Shown piece by piece: positions 9,631 through 18,757 of a DNA stretch of 64,000 nt. Origin of the DNA: Vibrio stylophorae (GTDB lineage: Bacteria > Pseudomonadota > Gammaproteobacteria > Enterobacterales > Vibrionaceae); the NCBI RefSeq assembly GCF_921293875.1, contig NZ_CAKLDI010000001.1, forward strand, positions 960,475 to 1,024,474, written 5' to 3'. Positions within the stretch are counted from its first letter, which is position 1. Each line of letters begins with the position of its first letter. Made by a program: the position numbers and the translations under genes. The notes beneath the pieces are model-generated. The model did no database searches. It worked only from the letters and a program-made list of their open reading frames with translations, and was not told the DNA's origin.

Positions 9631-10317
9631 TTAGTCCGTTACGCGTGCGCGTGCGATGACCTTAGTTGGATCGCTTGATTGTTGTTTTTTATTGCGCTGA
9701 TCAAGGACGTTTTTGCCTGCTATTAAAAAGCCAACGGCGATAAACGCACCCGGTGGCAGCATTGCAAGCAGTAAACTGCTGTCAAAATGAATGACTTGAA
9801 TGGTGAGCGCGCTGGCCCAATCGCCCAGCAAACGGTCTGCGCCGTCAAATAGCGTGCCATTGCCAAGCAGTTCGCGGATCGCGCCAAGGACAGAAAGAAC
9901 AGATGTCATGCCAAGCCCCATCCATAGGCCATCAAGGGCGGAAGGAAGGGCATCATTTTTTGAGGCAAAGGCTTCCGCACGACCGATGATGATACAGTTG
10001 GTCACAATCAGAGGAATAAAGATCCCAAGTGATTGATACAAACCAAATGCGTAGGCATTCATCAGCAGTTGTACGCAGGTCACCAAGGCGGCAATGATCA
10101 TCACAAATACAGGAATGCGAATTTCATTGGGTACCCAGCGACGAATCAAAGAGATGGTGACATTGGAACTGACCAAAACCAAGGTGGTTGCCAGTCCTAA
10201 GCCCAAGGCGTTAATCACTGTGGCAGAAACGGCTAGAAGCGGACAGAGCCCCAATAACTGAACCAGTGCTGGGTTGTTGTGCCACATCCCGTTTTTCATC
10301 AGGGTGAGATTACTCAT
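9631..10317 (-). CDS. rnfE: Rnf electron transport complex subunit E
   Basis: Integral membrane subunit (RnfE/RsxE) of the ion-pumping ferredoxin:NAD+ oxidoreductase. The 228-residue protein starts with a short cytoplasmic helix, then [18 protein letters not shown] with the conserved LGLCP cysteine. About six membrane helices follow, homologous to RnfA in inverted topology. In solved Rnf/Nqr structures the RnfA/E cysteines bind an intramembrane Fe-S cluster. It overlaps the end of rnfG by 8 bases, and the long N terminus matches RsxE, which supports ATG 10317 over the internal Met7. Confidence 0.95.
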   Translation of the reverse strand: MSNLTLMKNGMWHNNPALVQLLGLCPLLAVSATVINALGLGLATTLVLVSSNVTISLIRRWVPNEIRIPVFVMIIAALVTCVQLLMNAYAFGLYQSLGIFIPLIVTNCIIIGRAEAFASKNDALPSALDGLWMGLGMTSVLSVLGAIRELLGNGTLFDGADRLLGDWASALTIQVIHFDSSLLLAMLPPGAFIAVGFLIAGKNVLDQRNKKQQSSDPTKVIARARVTD

Positions 10318-10948
10318 GTGCGTCTCCTTGATGACAGTTGTTTGGCCAAGTGGCGATTTCAGCTTGATGCTTTTGATAATAAATCACTGCGCGTTTTACT
10401 GCGCCAACCACAGCGCGTGGGGTAATGGTGGCGCCAGTAAACTGGTCAAATTGACCGCCATCTTTGCGCACAGCCCAGCGGCTGTCAGCCTCGCCAACCA
10501 CGGTCATGCCATCAAAAGAGAGAACCCAGTTGGAGACTTTTAGATCAATTTTATCGCCAAGCCCAGGGGTTTCGTTGTGGCCTAAAATACGCACGCCGGT
10601 AATTTTGGCGGCGTTATCTAAGGCGACCACAATATGAATATCACCGTTGTAGCCATCGGGGGCGACGACTTCAAGTGCCGCGCCATTGGCTTGACCTGCT
10701 TTTAAGGCGCGATAAACAGGCATGGGTTGCTTACCTAAGCTCGAATCAGAGGCGAGGGTACAGCTTTGGTACAAATTATTGTCATGACTGCTGGCAGGTA
10801 CAATTTGACTGAGCACCTTGAGCAGTTGCTTTTCTTGCTGAACAGAAATTGCATCTTTGGTCAGCAGATAGGTGAGACTCACCACGGCGGTCGATGCTAG
10901 GGCAAATAGCCCCAATAGCAGACCATTTTTACTCATTGCGCGAATCAT
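10310..10948 (-). CDS. rnfG: Rnf electron transport complex subunit G
   Basis: Periplasmic flavoprotein subunit with one N-terminal membrane anchor (about residues 10-30). It carries covalently attached FMN. The attachment motif is visible as TGATIT (S/T-GAT-x-T) in the [16 protein letters not shown] region near residue 175. The 212-residue length is normal. The start codon overlaps the rnfD stop by 4 bases, indicating translational coupling in the rnfABCDGE operon. Confidence 0.95.
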   Translation of the reverse strand: MIRAMSKNGLLLGLFALASTAVVSLTYLLTKDAISVQQEKQLLKVLSQIVPASSHDNNLYQSCTLASDSSLGKQPMPVYRALKAGQANGAALEVVAPDGYNGDIHIVVALDNAAKITGVRILGHNETPGLGDKIDLKVSNWVLSFDGMTVVGEADSRWAVRKDGGQFDQFTGATITPRAVVGAVKRAVIYYQKHQAEIATWPNNCHQGDAHE

Positions 10949-12000
10949 TGTGATGCTCCGTGGCCGTAGGTGCGTGGTTTGGTATAGGTGTCAATCAGGG
11001 GCACCGTGAGGTTTGCCAGCAGTACGGCAAAGGCGACGCCATCTGGAAAACCGCCAAAACTGCGAATTAAATAAACCAGCAGGCCAATTAACGCGCCATA
11101 GATGAGGCGACCTTTATTGGTGGTTGAGGCTGACACTGGATCGGTCGCAATAAAGAAGGCACCGAGCATGGTGGCACCTGAGAGCAGGTGAACCCATAAA
11201 CCGGCTTGATGGGCTGGCGCAATGAGATCGCCCATGAGTGCGCATAGTGCCAGTGTGCTCAACATAGCGACAGGAATGTGCCAAGCGATTGCACGTCGCC
11301 AAATCATGATCAAACCGCCCAATAAAAAGCCAAGATTGACCCATTGCCAACCACGACCCGCTAGACCAGAAAACACATGGCTTTGCATCAAGGTGTAGCG
11401 ATCAGCGCCGGTGGTAAACCCAGTTTTAAGGGTATCAAGAGGCGTTGCCATGGTGCTGCCATCAACGGCCAAGCGTAGCTGATTGGCACTAAAACCGTCA
11501 TGGGTAAAACCGGAGAAAATCGTTGAAAGCACATCTGCAAAAGAGAGTGGCTCAAGCATAATCGATTTCGCTGGCAGCCAAGTGGTCATTTGCACCGGAA
11601 AAGAGATCAGCAGTACGACATAGGCCACCATGGCTGGGTTGAGCAAATTTTGTCCCAAGCCACCATAGAGCTGTTTGGCAATCACAATGGCAAAAAAGCT
11701 ACCAATTACCACGATCCACCAAGGAGCCAATGGTGGCACAGCAATACCAATCAATAGACCTGTGAGTAGGGCGCTATTGTCTTTGAGCGTGCGTAGCATG
11801 GGTCGGCGGCGAAGCGCAATACAGAAAGCTTCAAAAAACAAACAACTGGCAATGGCTAAACCAATTTGGATGAGGTTGCCATAACCAAAACCATAGACTT
11901 GCGCAGCAATGCCGGGAAGGGCACAAAGCACCACGGTGAGCATCAGTGTGCTGGTGCGCATTTTGCTGCGAGCATGGGGAGAACTTGCGCGATAGAACAT
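10945..12000 (-). CDS. rnfD: Rnf electron transport complex subunit D
   Basis: Polytopic membrane subunit homologous to NqrB. The 351-residue protein has about nine to ten hydrophobic segments and the FMN-attachment motif DGSTMATPL near residue 185, where a threonine carries covalent FMN in the family. It probably forms the ion path with RnfA and RnfE. The stop of rnfC and the start of rnfD share one base, and the 3' end overlaps rnfG by 4 bases. Confidence 0.95.
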   Translation of the reverse strand: MFYRASSPHARSKMRTSTLMLTVVLCALPGIAAQVYGFGYGNLIQIGLAIASCLFFEAFCIALRRRPMLRTLKDNSALLTGLLIGIAVPPLAPWWIVVIGSFFAIVIAKQLYGGLGQNLLNPAMVAYVVLLISFPVQMTTWLPAKSIMLEPLSFADVLSTIFSGFTHDGFSANQLRLAVDGSTMATPLDTLKTGFTTGADRYTLMQSHVFSGLAGRGWQWVNLGFLLGGLIMIWRRAIAWHIPVAMLSTLALCALMGDLIAPAHQAGLWVHLLSGATMLGAFFIATDPVSASTTNKGRLIYGALIGLLVYLIRSFGGFPDGVAFAVLLANLTVPLIDTYTKPRTYGHGASQ

Positions 12001-14516
12001 TAGGCATCATCCTCCAAAGAATTTGATGATTGAGCTTTTTGTTGAGCGGCTTTACGCGCTTTGGCGCGCGCAATGGCTGCTGCGACCGCTGCTTTTTTCG
12101 CATCGGCTGGATGGTCAGCGCTTTCTGCATTTACGGATGCTGCATGGCTTGGGGGGCTTTCGTCTAGACCCTCTGCTTCAACTGGCTTATCTGCTTCAGC
12201 GTGCGTTTCCGTTGATGTTAACTGCGCATCAGCTGTTGAGGCTTGCTGCGCCGCTTTACGTGCTTTGGCGCGCGCCACGGCAGCGGCGACCGCTGCTTTT
12301 TTTGCATCAGCTGGGTGGTCAGCACTTTCTGCATTTACAGATGCTGCATGGCTTGGGGGGCTTTGGTTTAGACCCTCAGCTTCCGCTGGTTTATCCGTTT
12401 CAGTGTGTGTTTCTGTTGATGTTAATTGCGCCTCAACTGTTGATGCTTGCTGCGCCGCTTTACGTGCTTTCGCGCGCGCTACGGCCGCGGCCACTGCGGA
12501 TTTTTTACTATCAGCAGCATTTACATCATTGGATTTGGTATCAGTCTCTAGCGCGGGCTGTTGGCTTTGTGCGGCTTTGCGGGCTTTGGCGCGGGCGACA
12601 GCGGCAGCCACAGCTGCTTGTTTTGCATCGGTTTCATGATTTGAGCTAACTTTTTGTTCTTGTTCTTGTTCTTGTTCTTGTTCTTGTTGCGCTTTTTTCG
12701 CCTTGGCGCGCGCAATCGCTGCTGCGACGGCAGCATTTTTAGCCGCTGGTTTATCTGTGATGTCTGTGGGCTCACTTGATTGTGGGCTTTCAGTCACAGT
12801 CATTGCTGCTTTTTGCGCTTTGCGTGCGCGGGCTTCCGCTTTACGCGCTTCACGTTTTGCGGCCATATCATTGGCTGCATTTTGCGTGCTTGCATCTTGT
12901 TCGGATGGCGCTTCAGATAACTGCGCTTGTTTGGCTTTAGCGCGTGCAATGGCTGCGGCAACAGCGGGTTTTACATCAGAGCTTGGCGTCAGTTTTACGG
13001 TTTTAGCACGTGCAATTGCAGCTGCGATGGCGGCGCTATCTTGGCTGGACTGCTGGCGTGTTTGCGCCGCTTGACCAAAGCGCTCAGCGCGCGCTGCCTT
13101 TTCACGTTCTACACGTGCTTTTTTCGCTTCAAAACGCTGTTTCGCGCGATCTGATTTATCGGCATCAACTTTACGCTGTTTGATTTCGGCTTTGGCTTGG
13201 CGATAGTACTGGACCAGTGGAATTTCACTGGGGCAGACATAGGCGCAAGCGCCGCATTCGATACAGTCGTTGAGGTTGTAGCTTTCGCACTTATCGTAAT
13301 CTTGCGATTTACTGTACCAATAAAGCTGTTGTGGCAGCAGAGACTGCGGGCATGCATCAGCACAACTTGAGCAGCGAATACAGCTGAGCTCAGCATTGTG
13401 CTCTGGCAGCTCTTTTCTCTTCGGCGCCAAAATACAGTTGCTGGTTTTACTGATGGGGGCCATCACATCATTGAGGGTAAAACCCATCATCGGGCCACCT
13501 AAAATGAGGCGGGCTTGTTTCTTCTCTGGACGATAGAAAAAGCGTTGTAGCAGGTGTTCGACTGGGGTGCCAATACGCGCCCACACGTTCCCCGGCTTGC
13601 CCATGCTATTGCCGGTAAGCGTGACTACGCGCTCAATAAGGGGCTCGCCATCAATAATGGCGCGTTTAATCGCAAACGCTGTACCGACGTTTTGTACCAA
13701 GACACCGATATCAGCTGGAATACCGCCGCTTGGCACCTCTTTATTGGTGAGGATCTTAATCAGCTGTTTTTCACCACCTGATGGGTATTTCGTCGGGATC
13801 ACGCGAATCATGATCCCTTCATATTGGCCTAAGGCGTGGTGCAGTGCATGAATGGCCTCAGGTTTGTTGTCTTCAATGGCGATGACGCACAGGCTGGGTT
13901 TCAAAATCCACTGTAAAATGCGCACTCCCTCAATGACCTCTTGCGCATAATCTTGCATTAAGCGGTCATCAGCGGTGATATAGGGTTCACACTCAGCGGC
14001 ATTGATGATCAATAGGTCCGTTTGTGCAATGGCACTTTGCAATTTGCGAGCAGTTGGAAATCCAGCGCCGCCTAAGCCGGCAATACCCGCTTGGCGAATA
14101 TGCTCAATGAGAGCGGTAGGCTCTTGTGATTTGTAATCGGTCAGCGCATGTTTTTCACCCCAGCGATCGCAGTTATCAGGGGTGATCACCACGCAGAGAT
14201 CTTTTAGGCCCGATGGGTGCGCAATGACGCGCGGCTCAATGGCACTGACCACTCCGGATGTTGATGCGTGTACTGGGACAATCATTGAGAGGTCGGCGCG
14301 GGTGAGCGGCTGACCTTTTTGCACTGTGTCGCCCACTTGGACCAGCAATTCGCCTTGCTGACCAATGTGTTGTTTGACCGGAATGATCACCTCAAATGGG
14401 ATGGAAGCCGGTTCAATTGGCGTTTGATTAGACTGGTGCTTATTTTCTGGCGGATGAATACCGCCCGGGAAATCCCACATAGCACCAAGTTTGAGTTGTT
14501 CGATCAGGGCCAGCAT
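12000..14516 (-). CDS. rnfC: Rnf electron transport complex subunit C, with long repeat tail
   Basis: Peripheral cytoplasmic subunit that binds FMN, NADH and two 4Fe-4S clusters and forms the NADH-reactive end of Rnf. The 838-residue protein begins with a barrel-sandwich/SLBB region, then an NADH/FMN fold ([13 protein letters not shown] near residue 145). Ferredoxin motifs [12 protein letters not shown] and [12 protein letters not shown] lie at about 378-430. The tail, from about residue 470, is low complexity. Seven copies of an [AV]AAA[IV]ARAKA-type motif are separated by acidic/Ser/Thr spacers, including a Glu-Gln run encoded by five perfect TTGTTC units (plus strand 12654-12683). Two adjacent 204-bp repeats encode the last part. 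Alanine-rich tails occur in enteric and Vibrio RnfC, but lengths vary. The gene abuts rnfB by a TAATG overlap. Confidence 0.95.
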   Translation of the reverse strand: MLALIEQLKLGAMWDFPGGIHPPENKHQSNQTPIEPASIPFEVIIPVKQHIGQQGELLVQVGDTVQKGQPLTRADLSMIVPVHASTSGVVSAIEPRVIAHPSGLKDLCVVITPDNCDRWGEKHALTDYKSQEPTALIEHIRQAGIAGLGGAGFPTARKLQSAIAQTDLLIINAAECEPYITADDRLMQDYAQEVIEGVRILQWILKPSLCVIAIEDNKPEAIHALHHALGQYEGIMIRVIPTKYPSGGEKQLIKILTNKEVPSGGIPADIGVLVQNVGTAFAIKRAIIDGEPLIERVVTLTGNSMGKPGNVWARIGTPVEHLLQRFFYRPEKKQARLILGGPMMGFTLNDVMAPISKTSNCILAPKRKELPEHNAELSCIRCSSCADACPQSLLPQQLYWYSKSQDYDKCESYNLNDCIECGACAYVCPSEIPLVQYYRQAKAEIKQRKVDADKSDRAKQRFEAKKARVEREKAARAERFGQAAQTRQQSSQDSAAIAAAIARAKTVKLTPSSDVKPAVAAAIARAKAKQAQLSEAPSEQDASTQNAANDMAAKREARKAEARARKAQKAAMTVTESPQSSEPTDITDKPAAKNAAVAAAIARAKAKKAQQEQEQEQEQEQKVSSNHETDAKQAAVAAAVARAKARKAAQSQQPALETDTKSNDVNAADSKKSAVAAAVARAKARKAAQQASTVEAQLTSTETHTETDKPAEAEGLNQSPPSHAASVNAESADHPADAKKAAVAAAVARAKARKAAQQASTADAQLTSTETHAEADKPVEAEGLDESPPSHAASVNAESADHPADAKKAAVAAAIARAKARKAAQQKAQSSNSLEDDA
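12037..12444 (-). repeat. Two direct 204-bp repeats inside rnfC
   Basis: Adjacent near-identical units at about 12037-12240 and 12241-12444 each encode 68 residues (QLTSTETH...[20 protein letters not shown]...[11 protein letters not shown]). The register is fixed by the CTTTGGCGCGCGC block recurring exactly 204 bases apart. The unit length is a multiple of three, so gain or loss keeps the frame. Confidence 0.85.
12654..12689 (-). repeat. Hexanucleotide microsatellite TTGTTC in rnfC
   Basis: Five perfect TTGTTC units plus a sixth with one change. On the coding strand they read GAACAA and encode an alternating Glu-Gln run in the RnfC tail. Slippage would change length in two-residue steps without frameshift. 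Confidence 0.9.
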
Positions 14517-15094
14517 TATGACTCCTTTGCTGACGCCGAGGCATCAATTTGGTGAACGGGAATTTGATTGAGTTGCCACTTCCATGTCTCTGGCGTGTCA
14601 GTGAGTGGAATCATTTCAATACAATCAGTTGGACAAGGATCAACACAGAGATCGCAGCCAGTACACTCTTTGGCAATTACCGTGTGTACTGCTTTGGTCG
14701 AGCCGACGATGGCATCGACAGGGCAGGCTTGAATACATTTGGTACAGCCAATGCACATATCTTCATGAATAAAGGCGACGCGTGGAATGCTGTTGGCTGC
14801 CTCTTGACCTTCGGCTGGCACATCCACACCCATTAAATCAGCGAGCTTTTCAATGGTCGCTTGGCCGCCTGGCGGGCATTTATTGATCACATCGCCATTG
14901 GCGATGGCTTCGGCATAGGGACGACAGCCCGGATAGCCGCATTGACCACATTGCGTTTGCGGCAAAATAGCATCGATTTGATCGACGATTGGATCGGCAT
15001 CGACACGAAAATAGATCGATGCAAAACCGAGTAGCAGGCCAAATACTAAGGCCAGCGCTGCGATAACAAGGATCGCGATCATCACACCACTCAC
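14516..15094 (-). CDS. rnfB: Rnf electron transport complex subunit B
   Basis: Membrane-anchored ferredoxin-like subunit that accepts electrons from ferredoxin in the classical Rnf direction. The 192-residue protein has an N-terminal membrane helix (about 5-27), then an Fe-S binding domain with CGQCGYPGC and a later KCPPGG. Two 4Fe-4S motifs follow, [12 protein letters not shown] and [12 protein letters not shown]. The length and cluster set match RsxB. The start overlaps the rnfA stop by 4 bases. Confidence 0.96.
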   Translation of the reverse strand: MSGVMIAILVIAALALVFGLLLGFASIYFRVDADPIVDQIDAILPQTQCGQCGYPGCRPYAEAIANGDVINKCPPGGQATIEKLADLMGVDVPAEGQEAANSIPRVAFIHEDMCIGCTKCIQACPVDAIVGSTKAVHTVIAKECTGCDLCVDPCPTDCIEMIPLTDTPETWKWQLNQIPVHQIDASASAKES

Positions 15095-15672
15095 AGCTTC
15101 ACCAATCCAGTAAAGCCCATAAAGGCGAGAGACATCAAACCTGCGGTGATCATCGCAATGGCTGCGCCGCGAAATGGAACAGGGACATCCGCTGCATTAA
15201 TGCGTTCGCGCATGGCGGCAAAGAGGATCAGCACCAAAGAGAAACCCACGGCAGCGCCAAAGCCATAAACAATGGATTGGATAAAATTATGGTTTTCATT
15301 GATGTTGAGCAAGGCCACACCGAGTACGGCACAGTTGGTGGTGATCAAGGGTAAAAAGATACCCAACAAGCGGTATAGCGTTGGGCTGGTGCGGTGTACC
15401 ACCATTTCGGTAAATTGCACAACCACAGCAATGACCAAAATAAAGGCCATGGTGCGAAGATATTGAAGCCCAAGCGGTGCAAGAATGTAAGTTTCGACGA
15501 GATACGCGCAAACAGAGGCGAGTGTCAGGACAAATGTTGTCGCTAGACCCATGCCAATTGCGGTTTCTAATTTTTTCGACACGCCCATAAAGGGACAAAG
15601 GCCAAGGAACTTTACAAGTACAAAGTTATTGACCAGAACAGTGCCCACGAGAAGTAATAGGTATTCGGTCAT
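15091..15672 (-). CDS. rnfA: Rnf electron transport complex subunit A
   Basis: First gene of the operon; integral membrane subunit homologous to RnfE and NqrE. The 193-residue protein has six predicted helices. The conserved cysteine motif [11 protein letters not shown] lies near residue 25, and a second intramembrane cysteine lies in the ITTNCAVLG segment near residue 113. These bind the membrane Fe-S cluster in known structures. The operon promoter must lie in the short region upstream of 15672. The Rnf complex couples ferredoxin/NAD+ redox chemistry to ion transport and in enterics (Rsx) also keeps SoxR reduced. Confidence 0.96.
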   Translation of the reverse strand: MTEYLLLLVGTVLVNNFVLVKFLGLCPFMGVSKKLETAIGMGLATTFVLTLASVCAYLVETYILAPLGLQYLRTMAFILVIAVVVQFTEMVVHRTSPTLYRLLGIFLPLITTNCAVLGVALLNINENHNFIQSIVYGFGAAVGFSLVLILFAAMRERINAADVPVPFRGAAIAMITAGLMSLAFMGFTGLVKL

Positions 15673-15726
15673 ACCAGACTGATTTCGTTATTGTGATAGC
15701 ACTATTATCGGCGCTTGCGGCCCAAG

Positions 15727-15771
15727 ACACAACCACCCATCTTTTGTGGAGATGGGTGGTTGTGTTTTTTT
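15727..15771 (+). terminator. Very strong hairpin with U-tract on the plus strand
   Basis: A perfect 15-bp stem (ACACAACCACCCATC with its complement, 9-base loop) is followed on the plus strand by a run of Ts. Both flanking genes, rnfA and the GGDEF-EAL gene, are on the minus strand. On the minus strand the hairpin is followed only by TCTTGG. It may still end minus-strand transcription from the upstream gene, but the best intrinsic-terminator reading is antisense. Confidence 0.75.
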
Positions 15772-15796
15772 GAATGATTGTTGCGCAATTTGCGAC

Positions 15797-18199
15797 TTAG
15801 TTGGCCATTGCGTAGCCAGGTAATTCCGCTGGATGAGAGAGAATAAAGCCCTGCATACCGTCGATACGCAGTTCTTCTAATGCCTCTTTTTGTTCAATCT
15901 CTTCAACGTTTTCGGCGATTACTTTCACTGATTGACGTTGCGCTGTATCAATAAGTGTACGCGCATAGTGGGTTGCCGCTGAATCATCTGGAATTTGACT
16001 GGTAATACTGGTACTGATTTTTACAAAATCAAATTTCAATGTGTGGATGAGTCTAAAGGAGTGCAGGCCACTACCAAAATCACTGACACAGATATGTGCC
16101 CCATAGGCACGCATCAATGTGAGTAACTCCTCACTCATTTCAATATTGCTGCTGATAAGTTTTTCAGGCATCTCAAAGACCACCTGTGATAGCGCTTGTT
16201 TGTGTGACTTGGCCACACCATCAAACCATTCGATAAACTCTTTGGTCAGGGCTTTATCTGAGGTGATGTTAATCCCTTTAAGGCGATCCGCTTCGATACC
16301 AGTCATACGGCAAAGCGCGCTTTCGACCAGATATTGCTCAAGTTGACGATCAAGCTCGTAGTGTTTGGCATGCTCAAAGAGTTCAATGTTATCTACTTCG
16401 TTATTGTTGGCATCGTTTAGACGCAGCAACATCTCTTCGTAAGGCATAAAGTTTGCCGAGAATGGACGAATACTTTGCTCAACAAAACGCGCTTTATCAA
16501 ATTCAATGGTTTGCTCAATCAATTGTTGCCAGCTGTCCTTGGCTGGTAGCTCTGGCTCTGGGGCTTTGGCCGCAGGTGCAGGTTGTGCTGGCGCTGTTTC
16601 TTGCGCAGCTTCTGGCAGTTCAAGGACTGTAAGGTGCCATTGTTGGGTGCGAGAGCGCGCGGCTTTATCCTGCGCAATATCAACTTGGCTTAAAATCTCA
16701 TCGTGGCTTTGTTTACCTGCGAGTACCACACCAAGACTGGCTGGGGTGGCTAATTGGTGATGGTGGCGAAGGAGCTCAGTTTCACTTTCAAAGCGAATGG
16801 CTAAGCTGCGAATCTTCTTCTCATCAGCAAGCTTGTGAATGATGTAATAGTCAGTATCGCTGAGGCGGAAATGGTGCAATGCTTCTTCAAATGTGCTGCG
16901 AATCGCCTGATAGAGCTCATCAAGGTATTTATCGACTTTGGCTTTGCCATCGCGATCATAGGCTTCAGGTACACCTGCAACATGAATGGCGTAAACCGAG
17001 AAAGCATCGTAATCGTTATTACGGCAAATGCTTTCAAGCTCCATATTAAAGCGATATTGCACCGCCATGGTCGCTTTATCTGTTTTATCGGCGGCACTTT
17101 CAGATTTCTCAGCTTTGGCTTTTTCTGATTTACTTGCTTTGCTTTTCTCTTTTTTCGTAGCAGCTTTTGGTGCAGGCGCTTGATATGTATCCTCATCGTC
17201 ATCATCACTGAGAAGTGAATCAGCGATAGCTTTCGCTTTAATGCCGGAAAGGGTGATCCCTTCGGCATCACGGCGGGCTTTTTCTTCAGCCTCAAGACGT
17301 GCTTTTTCTTCAGCTTCAAGGCGGGCTTTTTCTTCAGCCTCAAGACGTGCTTGTTCTTCTGCTGCTTTTAGGCGAGCCTTCTCTTCAGCCTCTAATCGTG
17401 CTTTTTCTTCAGCTTCTAAACGCGCTTGCTCTTCTGCCGCTTTTTTCTCTGCTGCGATGCGCTCTTTTTCAAGACGCTCTTGCTCTTTTGCTGCGAGTTT
17501 AGCGGCTTTTTCTTCCTCTTTTAGCCGTGCTTTTTCAGCTTTTTCCGCTTCTTTACGTGCTTTTTCTTCCGCAATGGCTTGCTCTTTGGCTTCACGAGCA
17601 AGGCGTTTTTCTTCCTCTGCTTGCTCTTTAGCTGCCTGTGCTTTTTCTTTTTCCATTTGCGCGAGCAGAGCAAAGTCATCAGCTGCATGGTCTACGTCAT
17701 CATTATCTGCATAGTGTTGTGCAGAAGCTGCTTGATGGCGCGGTTTCTCTTTATGATGTAGTTCACGGCCGTCGCGCATGGCAACGAGTTGATCAATAAT
17801 ATCCAGTGAGAGTGGTAGACGAGAGGCGTCGCCACCGTTTAGAAAACGTTCAAAATACTCTTCTTGTTTATTTCGGTCGTAGTAACGCTTGGCGGTCCAC
17901 AAACCGACGAAAATGGTCGACATCACACCGAGTAACACCAGTGCCATGACTACGGCATAGCTTGAGATCTCCATGGCGAGAATATTATCAAGCGAGAAGT
18001 TGCCGAGAATATCGCCAAGACCTGCATTTGTCGCCGCTGCGGTCGCATTGGCTGCTTGTTCTGGATGATTGATTGCTGCTGTTGGGTCTTGATAAGTGAC
18101 GCGACTAGAAAGGCTGATTAAGGCACAAACTGGGGCAATCAGAAGAAGCCAGCAACTAACGAGAATACGTAGGCTGGTTTGCCAAATGCGTTCTTGCAT
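15797..18199 (-). CDS. Membrane protein with coiled coil and degenerate GGDEF and EAL domains
   Basis: An 800-residue protein. Order: membrane segment near residues 8-27, periplasmic loop, second membrane segment near 80-100. Then comes a very long Lys/Glu/Ala/Arg-rich coiled coil (about 185-330) with EEKARLEAEEKAR-type repeats, a charged linker, a GGDEF-like domain and a C-terminal EAL-like domain. The GGDEF position reads SDTDY and the EAL position reads EML. The metal-binding DDFGTG is SDFGSG and AEGVE is AENVE, so both domains look catalytically inactive, as in CsrD-type proteins. It may therefore act as a c-di-GMP sensor or an RNA/protein-turnover adaptor (inference). A longer frame opens at 18484; ATG 18199 has AAGGAA upstream and starts at the membrane segment. 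Confidence 0.82.
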   Translation of the reverse strand: MQERIWQTSLRILVSCWLLLIAPVCALISLSSRVTYQDPTAAINHPEQAANATAAATNAGLGDILGNFSLDNILAMEISSYAVVMALVLLGVMSTIFVGLWTAKRYYDRNKQEEYFERFLNGGDASRLPLSLDIIDQLVAMRDGRELHHKEKPRHQAASAQHYADNDDVDHAADDFALLAQMEKEKAQAAKEQAEEEKRLAREAKEQAIAEEKARKEAEKAEKARLKEEEKAAKLAAKEQERLEKERIAAEKKAAEEQARLEAEEKARLEAEEKARLKAAEEQARLEAEEKARLEAEEKARLEAEEKARRDAEGITLSGIKAKAIADSLLSDDDDEDTYQAPAPKAATKKEKSKASKSEKAKAEKSESAADKTDKATMAVQYRFNMELESICRNNDYDAFSVYAIHVAGVPEAYDRDGKAKVDKYLDELYQAIRSTFEEALHHFRLSDTDYYIIHKLADEKKIRSLAIRFESETELLRHHHQLATPASLGVVLAGKQSHDEILSQVDIAQDKAARSRTQQWHLTVLELPEAAQETAPAQPAPAAKAPEPELPAKDSWQQLIEQTIEFDKARFVEQSIRPFSANFMPYEEMLLRLNDANNNEVDNIELFEHAKHYELDRQLEQYLVESALCRMTGIEADRLKGINITSDKALTKEFIEWFDGVAKSHKQALSQVVFEMPEKLISSNIEMSEELLTLMRAYGAHICVSDFGSGLHSFRLIHTLKFDFVKISTSITSQIPDDSAATHYARTLIDTAQRQSVKVIAENVEEIEQKEALEELRIDGMQGFILSHPAELPGYAMAN

Positions 18200-18544
18200 G
18201 AATGAATTTCCTTCGCGAAAAAGATTGAGCACAGTATAAACTTGCCAATTCAAGGCGTTATATTTGATAGAGCCAAACAAGATATGAGTCAAAAATGAAT
18301 TTCTAGTTTGTGTACTATTTCGAAAAAACTGAGATCTAAGTTGCTTGTGATGGAAAAAGCAGCATGCAATCTGTTGAATGTAAAACCAATCACCATGCTG
18401 TTTATCTTGATATGAGCGCTGATCTGCTGGCTGGATTTTGATCTGAAGATTATTTAGACAAGCAATCTCTGCCGGTGTGCGCAATCGTTGACAAAATTAG
18501 ACAGAGTTCGTAGTATGCGATGCGTTAGTTCTTTGAACTTTCAT
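18200..18544. other. Intergenic region GGDEF-EAL gene / tRNA-Pro
   Basis: The 345 bases between divergent transcripts are AT-rich and hold the minus-strand promoter region of the GGDEF-EAL gene and the tRNA promoter (18488-18516). An open frame continues through 18484 on the minus strand but shows no coding character. No other element was recognised. Confidence 0.4.
18488..18516 (+). promoter_or_regulatory. Sigma-70 promoter of tRNA-Pro
   Basis: TTGACA (18488-18493), 17-base spacer, TAGTAT (18511-18516), then a G/C-rich discriminator GCGATGCG as expected for a stable-RNA promoter. It lies about 30 bases upstream of the mature tRNA. Confidence 0.8.
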
Positions 18545-18621
18545 CGGCTTGTAGCGCAGCCTGGTAGCGCACTGTCATGGGGTGTCAGGGGTCGCTGGTT
18601 CAAATCCAGTCAAGCCGACCA
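18545..18621 (+). tRNA. tRNA-Pro (anticodon GGG)
   Basis: A 77-base cloverleaf including an encoded CCA. Acceptor CGGCTTG/CAAGCCG, D arm GCGC...GCGC, anticodon loop ATGGGGT with anticodon GGG, T arm GCTGG-TTCAAAT-CCAGT. The anticodon stem CTGTC/GTCAG contains one T-T mismatch, which also occurs in E. coli tRNA-Pro(GGG) (proL). It reads proline codons CCC and CCU. A terminator follows 7 bases later, so it is transcribed as a single tRNA. Confidence 0.96.
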
Positions 18622-18627
18622 TCTTAC

Positions 18628-18656
18628 AAAAGCCCAGCCAATTGGCTGGGCTTTTT
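18628..18656 (+). terminator. Terminator after tRNA-Pro
   Basis: AAAAGCCCAGCC-AATT-GGCTGGGCTTTTT hairpin with a T run. Confidence 0.93.
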
Positions 18657-18718
18657 AGTCTCTGCAATTTAGTTTTCCTGTTTTCTGGCCTAGCGTTTGA
18701 TTCAATTCGGGCACAAAA

Positions 18719-18747
18719 AAAAAGCAGCGATTGCGCTGCTTTTTGTT
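18719..18747 (-). terminator. Terminator after yejM (bidirectional)
   Basis: AAAAGCAGCG-ATTG-CGCTGCTTTTT hairpin with a long A run on the plus strand, which is a T run for the minus-strand yejM transcript. Confidence 0.85.
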
Positions 18748-18757
18748 TACCTGCGAA

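Noticed and set aside
12023-12649. Two long plus-strand open frames opposite the rnfC tail
   Set aside because: They are shadows of the alanine/lysine-rich repeat; their translations are low-complexity mirrors of the repeat and lack starts with ribosome binding sites.
12654-12689. Phase variation by the TTGTTC repeat
   Set aside because: The unit is six bases and cannot shift the reading frame; only tail length would change.
17241-17714. 157-codon plus-strand frame rich in Ser/Arg/Ala/Phe
   Set aside because: Antisense to the coiled-coil repeat of the GGDEF-EAL gene; periodic composition comes from the repeat.
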